The position numbers and the translations under genes are program-made. Below are positions 22,760 through 34,700 of a stretch of 64,000 bases of DNA, one piece after another; the first letter of the stretch is position 1; every line of letters starts with the position of its first letter. The stretch comes from Cyanophora paradoxa (lineage: Eukaryota; Glaucocystophyceae; Cyanophorales; Cyanophoraceae). The DNA lies in NCBI GenBank assembly GCA_004431415.1, contig QPMI01000017.1, positions 496,001 through 560,000 of the forward strand. The letters run 5' to 3'. The notes beneath the pieces are model-generated. The model did no database searches. It was not told the origin of the DNA and worked only from the letters and a program-made list of their open reading frames with translations.

Positions 22760-25700
22760 ATGGAGGCGCTCTCTGTGGCTGACGCTGATCATGACGGCGA
22801 TCGCGACTCGGCGCCCCCTTTCCACGCCCTGCCGGGCGTCGTCCCCCTCGTCCACGTCTCAGCGGACCTGGAGCCCTCTAGGCCTAGGCCTCGATCTCCA
22901 GCGGTCATCGAGGACGTGGAACATGGGGCTGGCGCCAGCGCTGGGGCGAGCCCCTCCAGTCGCGCGACAGCGCGCGCAGCCCATGGGGGCCATGCGGACG
23001 ACGACGACGGCAGCGCCCACGAATCCGTACGTTCGGAAGCTCTAGAATATCGTGGCCCCCCAGGCCCGTCCCGGGCCCACTACTAAAACGGGCCCACTAC
23101 TAATATTAATTACGACCTGATTACGACCGAATGTTTTTGGTGAATTACTAATTGCAACCTATAGCTAATTGCGACCTAATATACTATATAATTAGATCCC
23201 AGCTGCAGTTCAGTCGGCCGACCGATTTATTACGGATCTTATTGCAATGAGATCGGAGTTAAACGCGTTAGGTCGGGGCCTGCGTCGCCTATAGCTATAG
23301 TTTATTCCTTAGCCCGCCCCCGGCCTATAGCCCGCCCCCACCCCCCCACCACCACCCCTCCCCCGCCCCCACCCCCCCCCTCCCCCCGCTCCGGCCCGTC
23401 CCCCGTCCCCCGTCCCCCCCCCCCCCCCCCCCCCCCCCCGCCCACCTCCGCCCCGATTGCAAGCTCATGCTCCTCATGCTCATGAGCACACGTGCACGCT
23501 CTTGATCCCCTGACTCGCGCCCCCTGCGGCGGCAGGCTTCTTTTGGAAGGCCAGGCCGGCGCGAGGTCACGTCCGGCCTGGACCCGTTGGAGGGCCTCGA
23601 CCCCGAGGCCGGCAGTGCTGGCGCCGGCGCTGCTTCGGTTGGAATCTCGGGGCCGGCGGCCCACCCGCCCGCGGCGCTTGCCGAGGCCCTCAGAGGCGCC
23701 AGCTGGGGCTACCCCCAGGCCTCGGCAGGGAAGGAAACGCTGCCAGACCCGCGACCCGACGTGCCCGTGGTTTACCGCGACGCGTGAGTCCCCGAACGGC
23801 ACGGCTCAGCGGCTCTTGCTTGACAGCCGTCCTTTAATTTGTTCTTCGTCATTTGAGTGCCGCCGCAGGGCGTTCAACTACTGCCGGGGCCAGGCGGAGG
23901 ACCTCGCGGCGGTCAAGGCCCTCATCGAGCTCTTCGGGTCCAAGGACATGGGCCTGTCCAAGGTACCGGTGTTGGCAGCTGCAGCCGGGCCAGGTCACGA
24001 CCCGCAGGTCTGATTCGCCTTGCAGACCTGGTTCGACGACGAGCCGCTGGCACCATCGGTCTTGAACAGAGCTGGGGTCATCGTCGATCACCTCCGGTGA
24101 GCCGGCGCTTGTCGTTCAAGCTCTTCAGTCTGCTGAATATTTCACGCTGCGTCTGCAGGCTAAAGCGGATATCGAGCGGACTCGTGGGAGCAAATGCCGT
24201 CGTGGTCGTCTTGACTGAGAGTGCGTGCGGCTTATGCCTCTTTTATATTTCTTTCTGCATGGATTCGGAGCTCATGCGTGCTTTGCAGGCTGGTTCCTTT
24301 CCGAGTAAATATTCTTGCATCTGCAAGGTCTGGCCATGAAGCGCCGTGACTGACGCGCTTGTTCCTTTCGCCCGCAGGCAATGCCTGCTCGAGCTGCAGC
24401 ACGCGCTGTGGCTGGGAAAGGCTGTCGCGACCGTCGTCCTCAGCAGCAAGTCCGAGACCGCGAACGACCTCGCCGACCGCGCGAAGAAGCGCTTGTGGGA
24501 AGCGGCGAATCCAAAGAAGAAGAGCGAACAAGGCGGCGATCCGTTGAAGGACGCGTACGGGAACGGAGAATTCAGCGAAGAAGAGCAGCAAAGAAGGCGG
24601 AAAGAAGAACAACGTGTCAAAGAAGAATTCGAAACCAGTGCGCGCTTGAATAAGTCACTGGCGTTTATTGTAGAGGCGCAAAAGGTGCCCATCGGTATCG
24701 AAATCCCCACTTGAGCCTCAGCTTTCGCATTGACTTTCGATTTTAGATCCTGGGAAAGAACGTGGACCAGAACTCGGAGATCAGAATGCCGAACAACCTC
24801 AGCACAAGTCCGCAATCCTTTTGCTCCGACTCATTTGCGGGTGAACATGTACATGTGTTGCAAATTGATGCCGCAAGCAGGGGCGCTGGCAGCCGATGAC
24901 GCGTTTTCTGCGGACTGCTTGCAAAGATGCCTGCAGCTCAGGCGCAAAATCTGGGTTGGTCCAGTTTGATTCGAAGACGATCTGATGAGTCTGAACGCAC
25001 CCGCAGTCGCCCTTGCCCAGACCGCGCAACGTTCCGAAAACCTATGCTGCGTACGCGCGCCGCATCCTTTTTGCTCGAATGTACAACGCTCAGAATTGGT
25101 GTGCTCGCAGTGCCTTCTGCTACTCGCGGACAAGCGATCGAGACACTCAGGCCATGCGGGTAATCCGGTCGGTCCTCGAGCCCCATCTCAACGACAGCCG
25201 TGAGAAACTCCTTAATTTTGAAGAGAAACTCCTTGAGGTGATCATGAGCTTGATTATGGCCAGATCTAGAGCATTAATATATTCTGAATACTCTTCATTG
25301 CCATCTTAGGTCTGGCCTGCACCGGAAGATGAAAAGCACCAAAGCAACAGCGAGATGGACGAGCTTGAAAGGTGCTTCCGCTCCTGACGTTGTTCGTATC
25401 GACAGGCTTAGCACCGCTCGCCCTTTTGTGCAGGCTACAGCGCGTCACAGCCGCAATCGCGGGTGCACACGCGCTGATCGTGGTCCTCACGGAGGGTCCG
25501 TCGAACCTTTTACCTTGAGCTAGATGTTCAGCTTCTCCGGACTTGACTGACTCGTGATCTTTTGTTCAGGTTGGTTCAAGTCTCAGTGCGTAGTTTGTGT
25601 TGAGTGCTGCTTCTGAGAAAAGAAAAGAGCTGATGTGTGCGGGGCGCAGGCGGTGCATGGAAGAGCTCGAGCACGCACGGATGCTGGAGAAGACCATTCT

Positions 25701-28700
25701 CGCCGTGGCTGCCGATTTTCAATCCGAGGATCAGCTTCTCGGGGGGCGATCGCAAACTGAGGACTCGGAACGTAAGAGACGAGAGAAGGTGCACGTGGGT
25801 CGACGCCTCTGTGCACGATTGGCGTGGCAGCTGATTCTAGTTGCATTCAACAGATCATCGAGGAACTCAAAAAACACCACCCAATTGTATTCATCTCTAA
25901 AATCTCGGAGATGTCTGCTGAAGACAAGTCGAGCTGCAGAGACCTTGCGCAAGCACTCATGGTGCAAGCTCGCTAAGTACTAGTGATCAGGGAATCATTC
26001 TCTTACCAACACTGCACGCAGCCGCCTCTTGGAAGGCCGCAAACGGTGCCCCGGCACTTTGACGCGTGAGTACTAGCGCCAGTCACCTGTAAGGCTCCTT
26101 TCTGTAATCTATAGCTAATCTGTTTTCAATGCTCGCAGAGCCTTCACGTACTGTCGCGGGTCGCCCACGGATCTGAGAATGGTGGAGGAACTGACACGGG
26201 CAATGAACGTGCACGGTTTTCAGGTGCTGTGTATTCGTTCAGAAACCTCCGCACTGTCTGAGCTGTAGTACCGTACCGCGATATCGATAGCTCTGGTTCG
26301 ATGCCACTCGAAGCGAGGCCGCTTGGAGCGACAAAGAGGCTAGCCGGTGCGGTGTTCCTGATTTGAAGGGATCCCTTCCCGAATTACGCGATCATCGGTT
26401 TGCAGGAAGACAGGATCTGCAGTTGCGCAAGCGTTCGAAGGCGCCAACGTGTGCGTCGCTGTCGTCACGGAAGGTAGCTGTAATTTTCCCCAAACGAACA
26501 AGCTGCGTCTCGTTAACGTTGACCTGTTGCGCTCGCGTGCGTGGAATCTTCAGCCTGGTTTCTCTCGAGGTGAGGCTTGTATACAATTGGATCCCCGGAG
26601 CGATGAGACAGACAAAAAGCCGGCTCTGTTGAGCGCGCTGCCGCAGGCAATGCCTCCTCGAGCTGCAGCACGCCCGGTGGCTGGCGATGGGCAAGGAGGA
26701 CGCCATAGTGGCCGTCGTCGTCGGACCGTCGTCTCTAGATACACTGGCGCACCGAGCGTGCGACCGCGTTCGCTCATCTCCAGAAACGCAAGCCTTTCCT
26801 ACCATCAATGAGATCGAGCAAGCCCGCCAAGTGCGCACGATCGCGACGGTCACTGCATGAGCTCGTCAGACGCGCTAACGTAAGTGGTTCTCAGCAACTG
26901 CAACTGTCGAAATACAAGATCGTTCAAGTACCTGAGCGTGTAGAAAGCTTAAGCGGCAAGCCGAGCTTCTTCTCACGCAAGAAAGCGGAGGAGGGTCGCG
27001 ATCGCGAGGGCTCCTTCGCAATCGCGTGCGAGAAGCTCATGCAAGCAATCCGGGTGCATATGGGTCTTGACCTCTCCAAGTTGCTGTCCTCGGCTGATGT
27101 TCGACCGCCAAGGTTGCGACGACATCGGTGGAAGAGGTGCATGGGCTTGATTTGACGTTTTGCGGGTATTCGTGTCTCATGCGAATTCCTTCAGCCGGGC
27201 AAAGAGATTCCGATTCCTCGATACGACGTGATGATCAGGTGCGCTTGCGCTACTTAGCTGTTAGCTGTAATTAAATTTTATGTAATTAGATGCTGTGAGC
27301 TACTTCTTTGATGTTAGATGCTCACGCTTGTCCTCTGCAGCTACCGAAGGATGCAGAAAGAGGGTCCGCTTGCAATTGCTCGCAGGAAGCCGATTGAAGC
27401 ATCTACTTAGATGTCCGCTCAGAGATGGAGGTGCTGCGGAAGCTGCTGCAGGAGAAGAATTCGACCGTCTGGTGCGACGTCATGCAGGGGGCGATCCCTG
27501 CGGGCGCAAAGTGGTGAGCTGCGCTTGATGGCGGCTGACGCAAACGTCGCTGATCTCGATTCGCACCTTCTTCTTACAGGGGGCAGACGATAGCTGCAGG
27601 TCCGCGCGCACATCTCATCTAGATCTCACCAACGTGCATATGCATTTGTTTAAATCCGACTCATATTCGTCATCAGCGATCAAGGGGGCGGACTATTTCC
27701 TGGCGCTTCTGACTCCCGGTGCGCGCGCGCGGCCTCGCGTGTAGGAGCTGTCGCGCAATGACTCACATGCTGCGGCAGAATACTTCGAGGTCAATCGATG
27801 ATATCCTTTGGAGCGCATCTCATATCCTCCCGCGCAGTCGGTCAACTGCCTGGACGAGTTCGAGTACGCCGTCTCGCACCAGAAGCGCATCGTTCCGGTC
27901 GAGTTGGAGTTTGTCCCGGAGTTCCCGCCATACCCACCGCCGGGCGCTAATGCCGCGGAGAGACTGTTCTTCTGGTTCATCGGTCCTTCCTCTGCTCTCT
28001 TCGAGCGCCGTCTGATTGTACGTGCAGGAGGAAGACGATGTGCCGAAAGCGAATTTACGCATGGTGCTTCTTGCAATTGCTAGCCTGTATCCCTGCCCTC
28101 GAGCTCCGATCCGCTGCGCATCCAACGCTATCACAGGCAATTCACAATGTTTCCCGAGCTCTTAGGACTTTCTCTAAACCGCGAGGAAGTGCTCAAGGAA
28201 AAGAGAGGCGATCCGGCTTCCGACAGCGATTTTAACAAGAAGCTCAGGGGACTCGTTGATGCGATCCAAGTGCGCCCCGTTGGAACCTTGGCCCCGGGAC
28301 TTTTCCCAGCGAATGATGTCTTCAAATTCCAGACCAACCCTGACGACGTCCGACTTCACACGCACCTCACGCTTCGCGCCGACAATTATAAGGAGGGTGC
28401 GCGCCGCCCGCGGCCGGATTCCGCCGTCTTGCGCTGCGTGACCTGAGCACTGCGGTAGCTCTGCAGCGCAAGACGGAAGAATCCGCGGCCGGCCGCGTCA
28501 CGCAGACCTCGAAGCGCTGGGTTTCGCTGTCCAGCGCACAGGAAGACATTCGCAATGTGTCCCGAGGCCGTTTCATTTGATCCCAAAGCTTGTCGTCTCA
28601 TGAACGTGCAGGCGCCGCGGGAGAACAGAACGAACGCAGAGGCATTCCTTCTGCAGGGCTACGCTCTGGAGCAGGCGCAGACATGGCTCAAGCAGGCCGG

Positions 28701-31700
28701 ATACTTGACTGGCGGCTCATCCATCCTCAGGAACCTGTTCAACCTTGGGCGCGCGTTCGACGTGGACTTCTCGCTGAAGGACACCCCCGGCACAGCCCTG
28801 CTTTCCTGGACACACACCGACTCTCGCACCTACGAATTCTTCCGGATCGAGAGAATACGCGGGGGAGGAGCGCTAGCGCCAAAACCCGAGCCGGGCGGCA
28901 TCATCCCAGTGGATCCGAAAACATCCGAGTACTCATTCAGAGTATCTGATCTCCAGGGCGACGGTTCGGAGGCGTTCAGAGTCGTCCCCGTCGACGTGGA
29001 AGGCAAGGACGGTCCCGCGTCTGCGCTCTGCCGGCTTTCGGAGTCAAATGCTTCGAATTCAGCGCCGAACGCGCCGTCGAACCTGAAGCTCAGGCCGCTT
29101 GACAGCGGAAAGTCAGCCACGCCCACAGCAGCCACTGCCGGATCCAGACGCGGGGTGCTGACGTGGACGTGCCCCAAGGCCGGCATTCCGCAGTCGTACC
29201 GCATCTATCGCAGCGAGAACTACAAGGCCAGCAGCCTGAACGATTTTACGTTTCTCACCAGCGTGCACGGAGATGCAACCAGCTACGAAGTCGCGAAACT
29301 GTCGAAGGGCCACCTTTTTTGCGTGACTGCGGTCTTTGCGGAGGCGGAGAGTCTCCCTTCCCCGCCGTGCAGCCTGGCCAGCGCCGTGAACGAAGGGGAC
29401 TTTGTCACGCCGATCGAGGACGGGTCGAGGAAGCCGTGGAACCTGCGGATCAAGGAGACGCAGGAGCCGCCCAAGGCGACCATCGAGCACCGGGTCCGCG
29501 TCTAAGCGATTAGACTATGACGCTCCTTTCCATCTGACTCCAACTTTGCAGGTCCTCGTAAAGTACAGCCTGGAGCATGCGCAGAAGAGAAAACGCCGGA
29601 TCGTGCTGATCACGATGATCATCGCAGCAGGTGCCTTATTGTAAGTGCAGGCGGGCCTAGGCGCACTATGCTCATCCATTGTGGCTGCAGCTCTTATCTC
29701 GGCGGCAATTGTGTCCGCCGTCTTTGCAGGTTCAAATCTGTCGCTCCTATTTGCGATTCAGCGTTCGTCTAAGCAAATATGCAGTCGACGCTGCGGACAA
29801 GAAGCGGGCGGCAGAGGAGAGCCTCAGGATCGCGACGGCTGCGCTTCAAGAGGCGACTGACCGGCAGACGATTTCCGCAGCCGTTCTTCGCAGCTCCAGC
29901 GATCCGGAGAGCGCTATGCTGTTTGCCCTTGAAGCGTACGCCAGCTCGAGCAGTTCAGCCAACCCCTCGGTGCAGCGCGCGGCCGAAATCACACTGCGTT
30001 CGGCCCTCGAGTCCAGCTCGTCTCGGTATCTGTACACGGGATCGGCCATCTCCGACTCTCCAACTGCTCGGCGCCGCACGCGCCAAACGCTTGAATCACA
30101 GCCATCACCGCACGCGCACGAGCGCACGCTGCTCGCGGCAGAGTCGCCGCTGAAAACGACAATCGCGGAATTCGTCGCCACAAACACTTTCTATGACTTC
30201 CAGGTGCATTCTCGTTTCTTAGCACGAGTGCGCTCCTCTAATCACACTTTGCGCAGACTTTTTCTGCGTTCTCTCCAAACGGGAAGTTCGTGCTCACCGC
30301 CGGCGCCGGCATTCTTGCTCCCACAAGCCCATTCACGTCGGCGATTCCTTCCACCATCGTCGATCCCACAGAAAGCTTTCAGGTCTGCATATGCATGTTC
30401 GAATTCAAGCGAATCGCCAAACGTCAAGGTCGCCGCTTCTGAAATTTCTTGTCGCCTGCCCCGCAGTTGAAATTGCTCGCGACGGTGTACGATACGGAAA
30501 TGAACCCTGTGTACAGTGTGCAGGATCTGCTGGTCGCGTCTCCAAACAAGACTAGGTCAGCACTTTCGCCTTCTACAATTGCAGGTCTCGAGCTCGTTTT
30601 CCTGATGCATCAGCAGCTATTGGGCGTACCACCTGGGCGCAATGCGCATGTTCGTCGATGACTACGCCAACATTCTTGTACGTGGGTTTCTGAGGGTCTC
30701 TAGATCTTTGTCAGAAGTAACGCAGCACTAGATCCATGTGAAGCGGCAAGGCCCGGAGGTTTCGGTCTGCAGCATTCCAACCTTTGTGTTTGGCCGCGGC
30801 TGCCTCCCTCGCACCACTGGGCTTCTGCTTCTGTACAGGCAGGATCGTCCTCAGCAGCGCGGATGCTTGAAGAAAGACCGGGACGGCGGCAGAGCTTATC
30901 TGCTCGACATCCATGACGTTTTTGTCGGTCCGCTCGCTATATTCGCTGTAGCCTGAATCCCATTCTTACAGAGGCGCGCTGCTCTCGCCGCAGGTCGGGG
31001 CTTTACGGCGGTGCTGATCGGAGAGAACTACGATCCATCCGGCCAAGGACTGGCGTGGAAAGGCTGGGAGAACCGGAACTTACACACGGACTTGTATTTA
31101 GATGCTTCGATTCGAATGAAGAGGCGCAATCGCATTGTTCTCAGAGTGTACAAGGGACCTGCCCAAGCTCTAGATGCACCTGTGTTAAACCAAGGCGAAT
31201 GTCACTTCTTCCATACACAGCAGACGCGCGCTCTAACCATTTGTCCGCAGGGTACCTGCCGAATTCACCGGAGCTGTGCCAGTTTTATTCCGACAGCTGG
31301 GGTAACGTCAATCTGGGAGGTTCGAGTCCCTTGGCCCAGCCCGCAATCATTGGCCATCCTAAACAGCATCTTTTCATGCAGACGACTTTGGCTTGGGGAA
31401 TACAGAACCTTGGCTGTCCGAGGACGGGTTTAGTACAAACACGGTCGCCGAGACTTTCCCATCTCCAAACAGCGCCGCCTTTTCGAGGCACGCTTGCATC
31501 AGCAGCGGCACTGAGTTCTTGTTCGCCAAAGCTATGACCGCCCCACCTGGATACGACGGGCATTACACTGAGCAAGGACAGCTTCTCAAAACGTTGGCCA
31601 TTCCTCTTCGGGCACTTTCAGAGTTCGTATCAGATCAGCAGCTGCTCGGCGAAACGAAGCAATGGTCTGCAAGCGTCGTACAGTTTGGTTCGAGTGGTTC

Positions 31701-34700
31701 GAACTATATGACGAATCATTCCAACAACTTGGCATTTGGCATCTCGGACTTTGATGTTTCACCCAACTGCACCGAGTTCGCTGGTATTCTGCGAATTCTT
31801 GGGACCATCAATGTGTACGGCACGTACAGCTTTGAACCTGTGGCTGGGCTTCCGATGGGGCACTTTTTCTTCTCTGGCCACAGCGAATCCAATCGTCACT
31901 ACATTGTTGGCCTCCCGACGTTCCTCGCTCCGAGCTCGAGAGTCCTCTCAACGAAATGGAACGACTTCGTCTCAACAGTGACCCGCAACCAGCTGCCGAA
32001 ATCCAACCTCGCGTCTCTCACCTGCTGGGATAGCAATCGGACGCTCCGGCGTCGTGAACTGGATCAGATGTACGACGGGGCCCCCTGCGAGTTCCAGAAG
32101 CGCACAAATCCTGACTTTGTGAGCGAAGCCAAAGGGAATCTGCAAGGGGGAGACCCAGGTGCGCCGGATCGATTTAAAGGGAACACAACCAAGAGCTTAG
32201 ACGCGACAGATCTGGTGTTGGTGGGCATCATTCCGGACCCGTTGCGTCGGCTGATGGGGCGGAACGCGGTGCGCTCTGCAGCAGAGGTTGCAATTGCTTG
32301 AGCTGTTGATAATGATGGCTCGCCGTCAGGCAAAGCCAGATGCGCGCGTTCAGGGAAATCACTCGCGAGGCCTGTTTGGCGCTCTGTTGCTTCGGAAAGC
32401 TGTCGCATCTGGCTCGGAGAGCGTCGGTTGCATCCGCAATCACTTGGTTTTCGTGCCCCATATTTTCGACAACGAGAACGTCTATGATCACAATTACGAG
32501 TGCGAAGACATTTCGCCTCTGAATATTAATATTAATGCAGTAGATCCTGCAATTGACAGCAGCTTGTTGCGAGCAGGACAGTTGCCGAGCTGGACTGCGG
32601 GGTTGACTACACGGGTAGCCCGCTGGACCTCCGCCGCAAGGCGATGGCGGTCAGTCGACGTTCGCTTAAGCTTGCTGAGGCGCTCACCAAAATGAGGCAT
32701 CGACTGAGAATTGGACTTGGGGGCAGATGTCGGTCAAAGCGGACGGAGCTGTCGTCGCAATCGGCGGGCTATCCGGCACAATCACAGCGCACGGCGTCAA
32801 CCTCGAGCAAGCAACCTTCGTGCGTGCATGCTTCTTCTCAATTTCAACAGACCGCGGTCGGCCCAATGCTCTCAGCAGAGAAGCACTGCCTCTCTTGCCG
32901 GAAACGTGCGATTCCTAGTTCAGATCCCATCAAGCTCTCTGTTTCTGGCCTCGGACGACAAAGGAAATTTTGCAAAAGTGGGGCTTGACTTGGACACAGT
33001 GTATCAGAACCAGGCATGCGCACGTCTGGAATCGCGTTTGTTCGGAATCTCTTGCGTCTCGCAGTTCTGATTATGAAGAACGCATGCGCAGGAAACCAGC
33101 GTAACGCAGCTTCAGGCAAAACTCGCCCAAAAGGACTCCAGCTCAGATTTCATGGCTCCGGGCCTGGACCTTACCAGGGTGTTCGACATACCGGCTTCCG
33201 TTCAAGGAGCACTTGGCCCCAACGGAGGCTTTTTCACCACTTGCCACCTGCTGGTTCTGGGCCAGAAGCGGGCGGTTTTCTGGGATGCTGACGGCAGTTT
33301 CTTCGCGGCGAGAAGGGTGCACCTGACGCAGATCAGCAAGCCGGTCGCCCTTGAGACTGTGCAGCACGCGTTGGACAGCTCTGTCAGGTGTGCACGCTTG
33401 TGGCCTGTAACTGCGCATGCTCGCCAGGTTGCAGTTTCCACAGTGACTGATGCTTGCGGCTCCTTTACTTCGACTAGATCCACGCAACTGCAAGAGCTCT
33501 GCGCCGATTGTAATGATGCCTCCAAGCGCTATCGATGTGATTTGATACCCCTTCAGCTTGATTATGATTCCGCTGGCGATTCCGCTGATTCCGCCGATTT
33601 CCTTGCAGTCTTCGGGATTCACGCGCCAACGGGGAACCTTATGGCTTTGCGGGCGGACGGAGGGGTGCTCTTCCAGACGGACAGCACCAGCGGAACATGC
33701 AAACACCAGTCGAGGCTAGTTCCTACCAAAACATGGTGCAAGCTTCCCCGAGATCGACCGAGGTCGATTTACAGAGCTAGTAATGATGGTTTGCAGGCAA
33801 TGGAAGAAATCGGAATCTGCACTGCCGTGGTCTCAGTCAGAAGCAAACGGGATCACATTATCTGCATCCTTCAACGCGTTTACGCAACTCGCAAGCACAC
33901 CTGACACCGAGGCTTTTCTTCGCATCCGGACTCGGACGAGACACGTTCCTGAATATCCAGACCCCTTTCCGTTGAACAGAATTGACGTGTTGCGGGATGC
34001 CCCTGCTTCGGGCGATTTCCGAACGCACTCGATGTTCTTCCCGAGCGCTCAAGAAAACGCGCGGCCACTGGCGTTCTTCCGCAGCTCGCTCGCAGCGATG
34101 GCCGGAGTCATCTACCCCCTCGTAGACGTGAGCCGTGCACGCCTAGGCCTGTTATTTCCCGAAGCTCAAGTTCGATCAGGGCATTCCGCAAGCTGACCAG
34201 GCGACCTCGATTTTTGAGCTGAGCCCTCTGAGCCGAGCGGCAATCTTTCCAGCTGCATCGGAGCACAGGCCATGGCGGAAGCCAGACTCTGCTCCTTTCG
34301 CTCTTATCTCCGGTCTGCTGTATTTCTCACATGCCAATGCCGTGCGTAATCTTCGAATTCTCGCTCCTGTTGCAGATTTCCAACATTCCAGTGGGTTTGA
34401 TGCTAACGGGCTGCGTTGCGCATTCTGCTTTTCAATGGTGCCGCATCCTGTAGTTCTTCGTAACGCTGCCTGCAGTTTGCTGACAATCGTGAACTCTGTA
34501 CCTGCAGTTCTACGTTGCATTCGAAAAAGAGCCCAAGTGGGCAGACGTTGTCTTCGGAAAGAGGACCCCGTACTACAGTGCGACAGATTACAGTTCGGTT
34601 TATATCGACGAAGGTCTCGGCACGTTTAAGCTCGGAATGGACACCGAATCGACCGAGCGCGTTGCTATATACCTGGCGGCAAGAAGCTCGGTGCGCGCAA

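Noticed and set aside
23330-23450. C-rich run taken as a possible telomere-like or G-quadruplex array
   Set aside because: It is an irregular homopolymer without a repeat unit; other introns here have the same C-rich character. Kept only as a poly-C tract.
28555-29505. 316-codon frame treated as a separate gene starting at its first ATG
   Set aside because: Sequence before the AG at about 28612 is intronic; the following FLLQG motif continues the TIR4 linker, so it is an internal exon.
31285-31360. tRNA-like T-loop word ggttcgagtccc
   Set aside because: It lies in an open exon, and no acceptor stem or D-arm pairs at the right distance.
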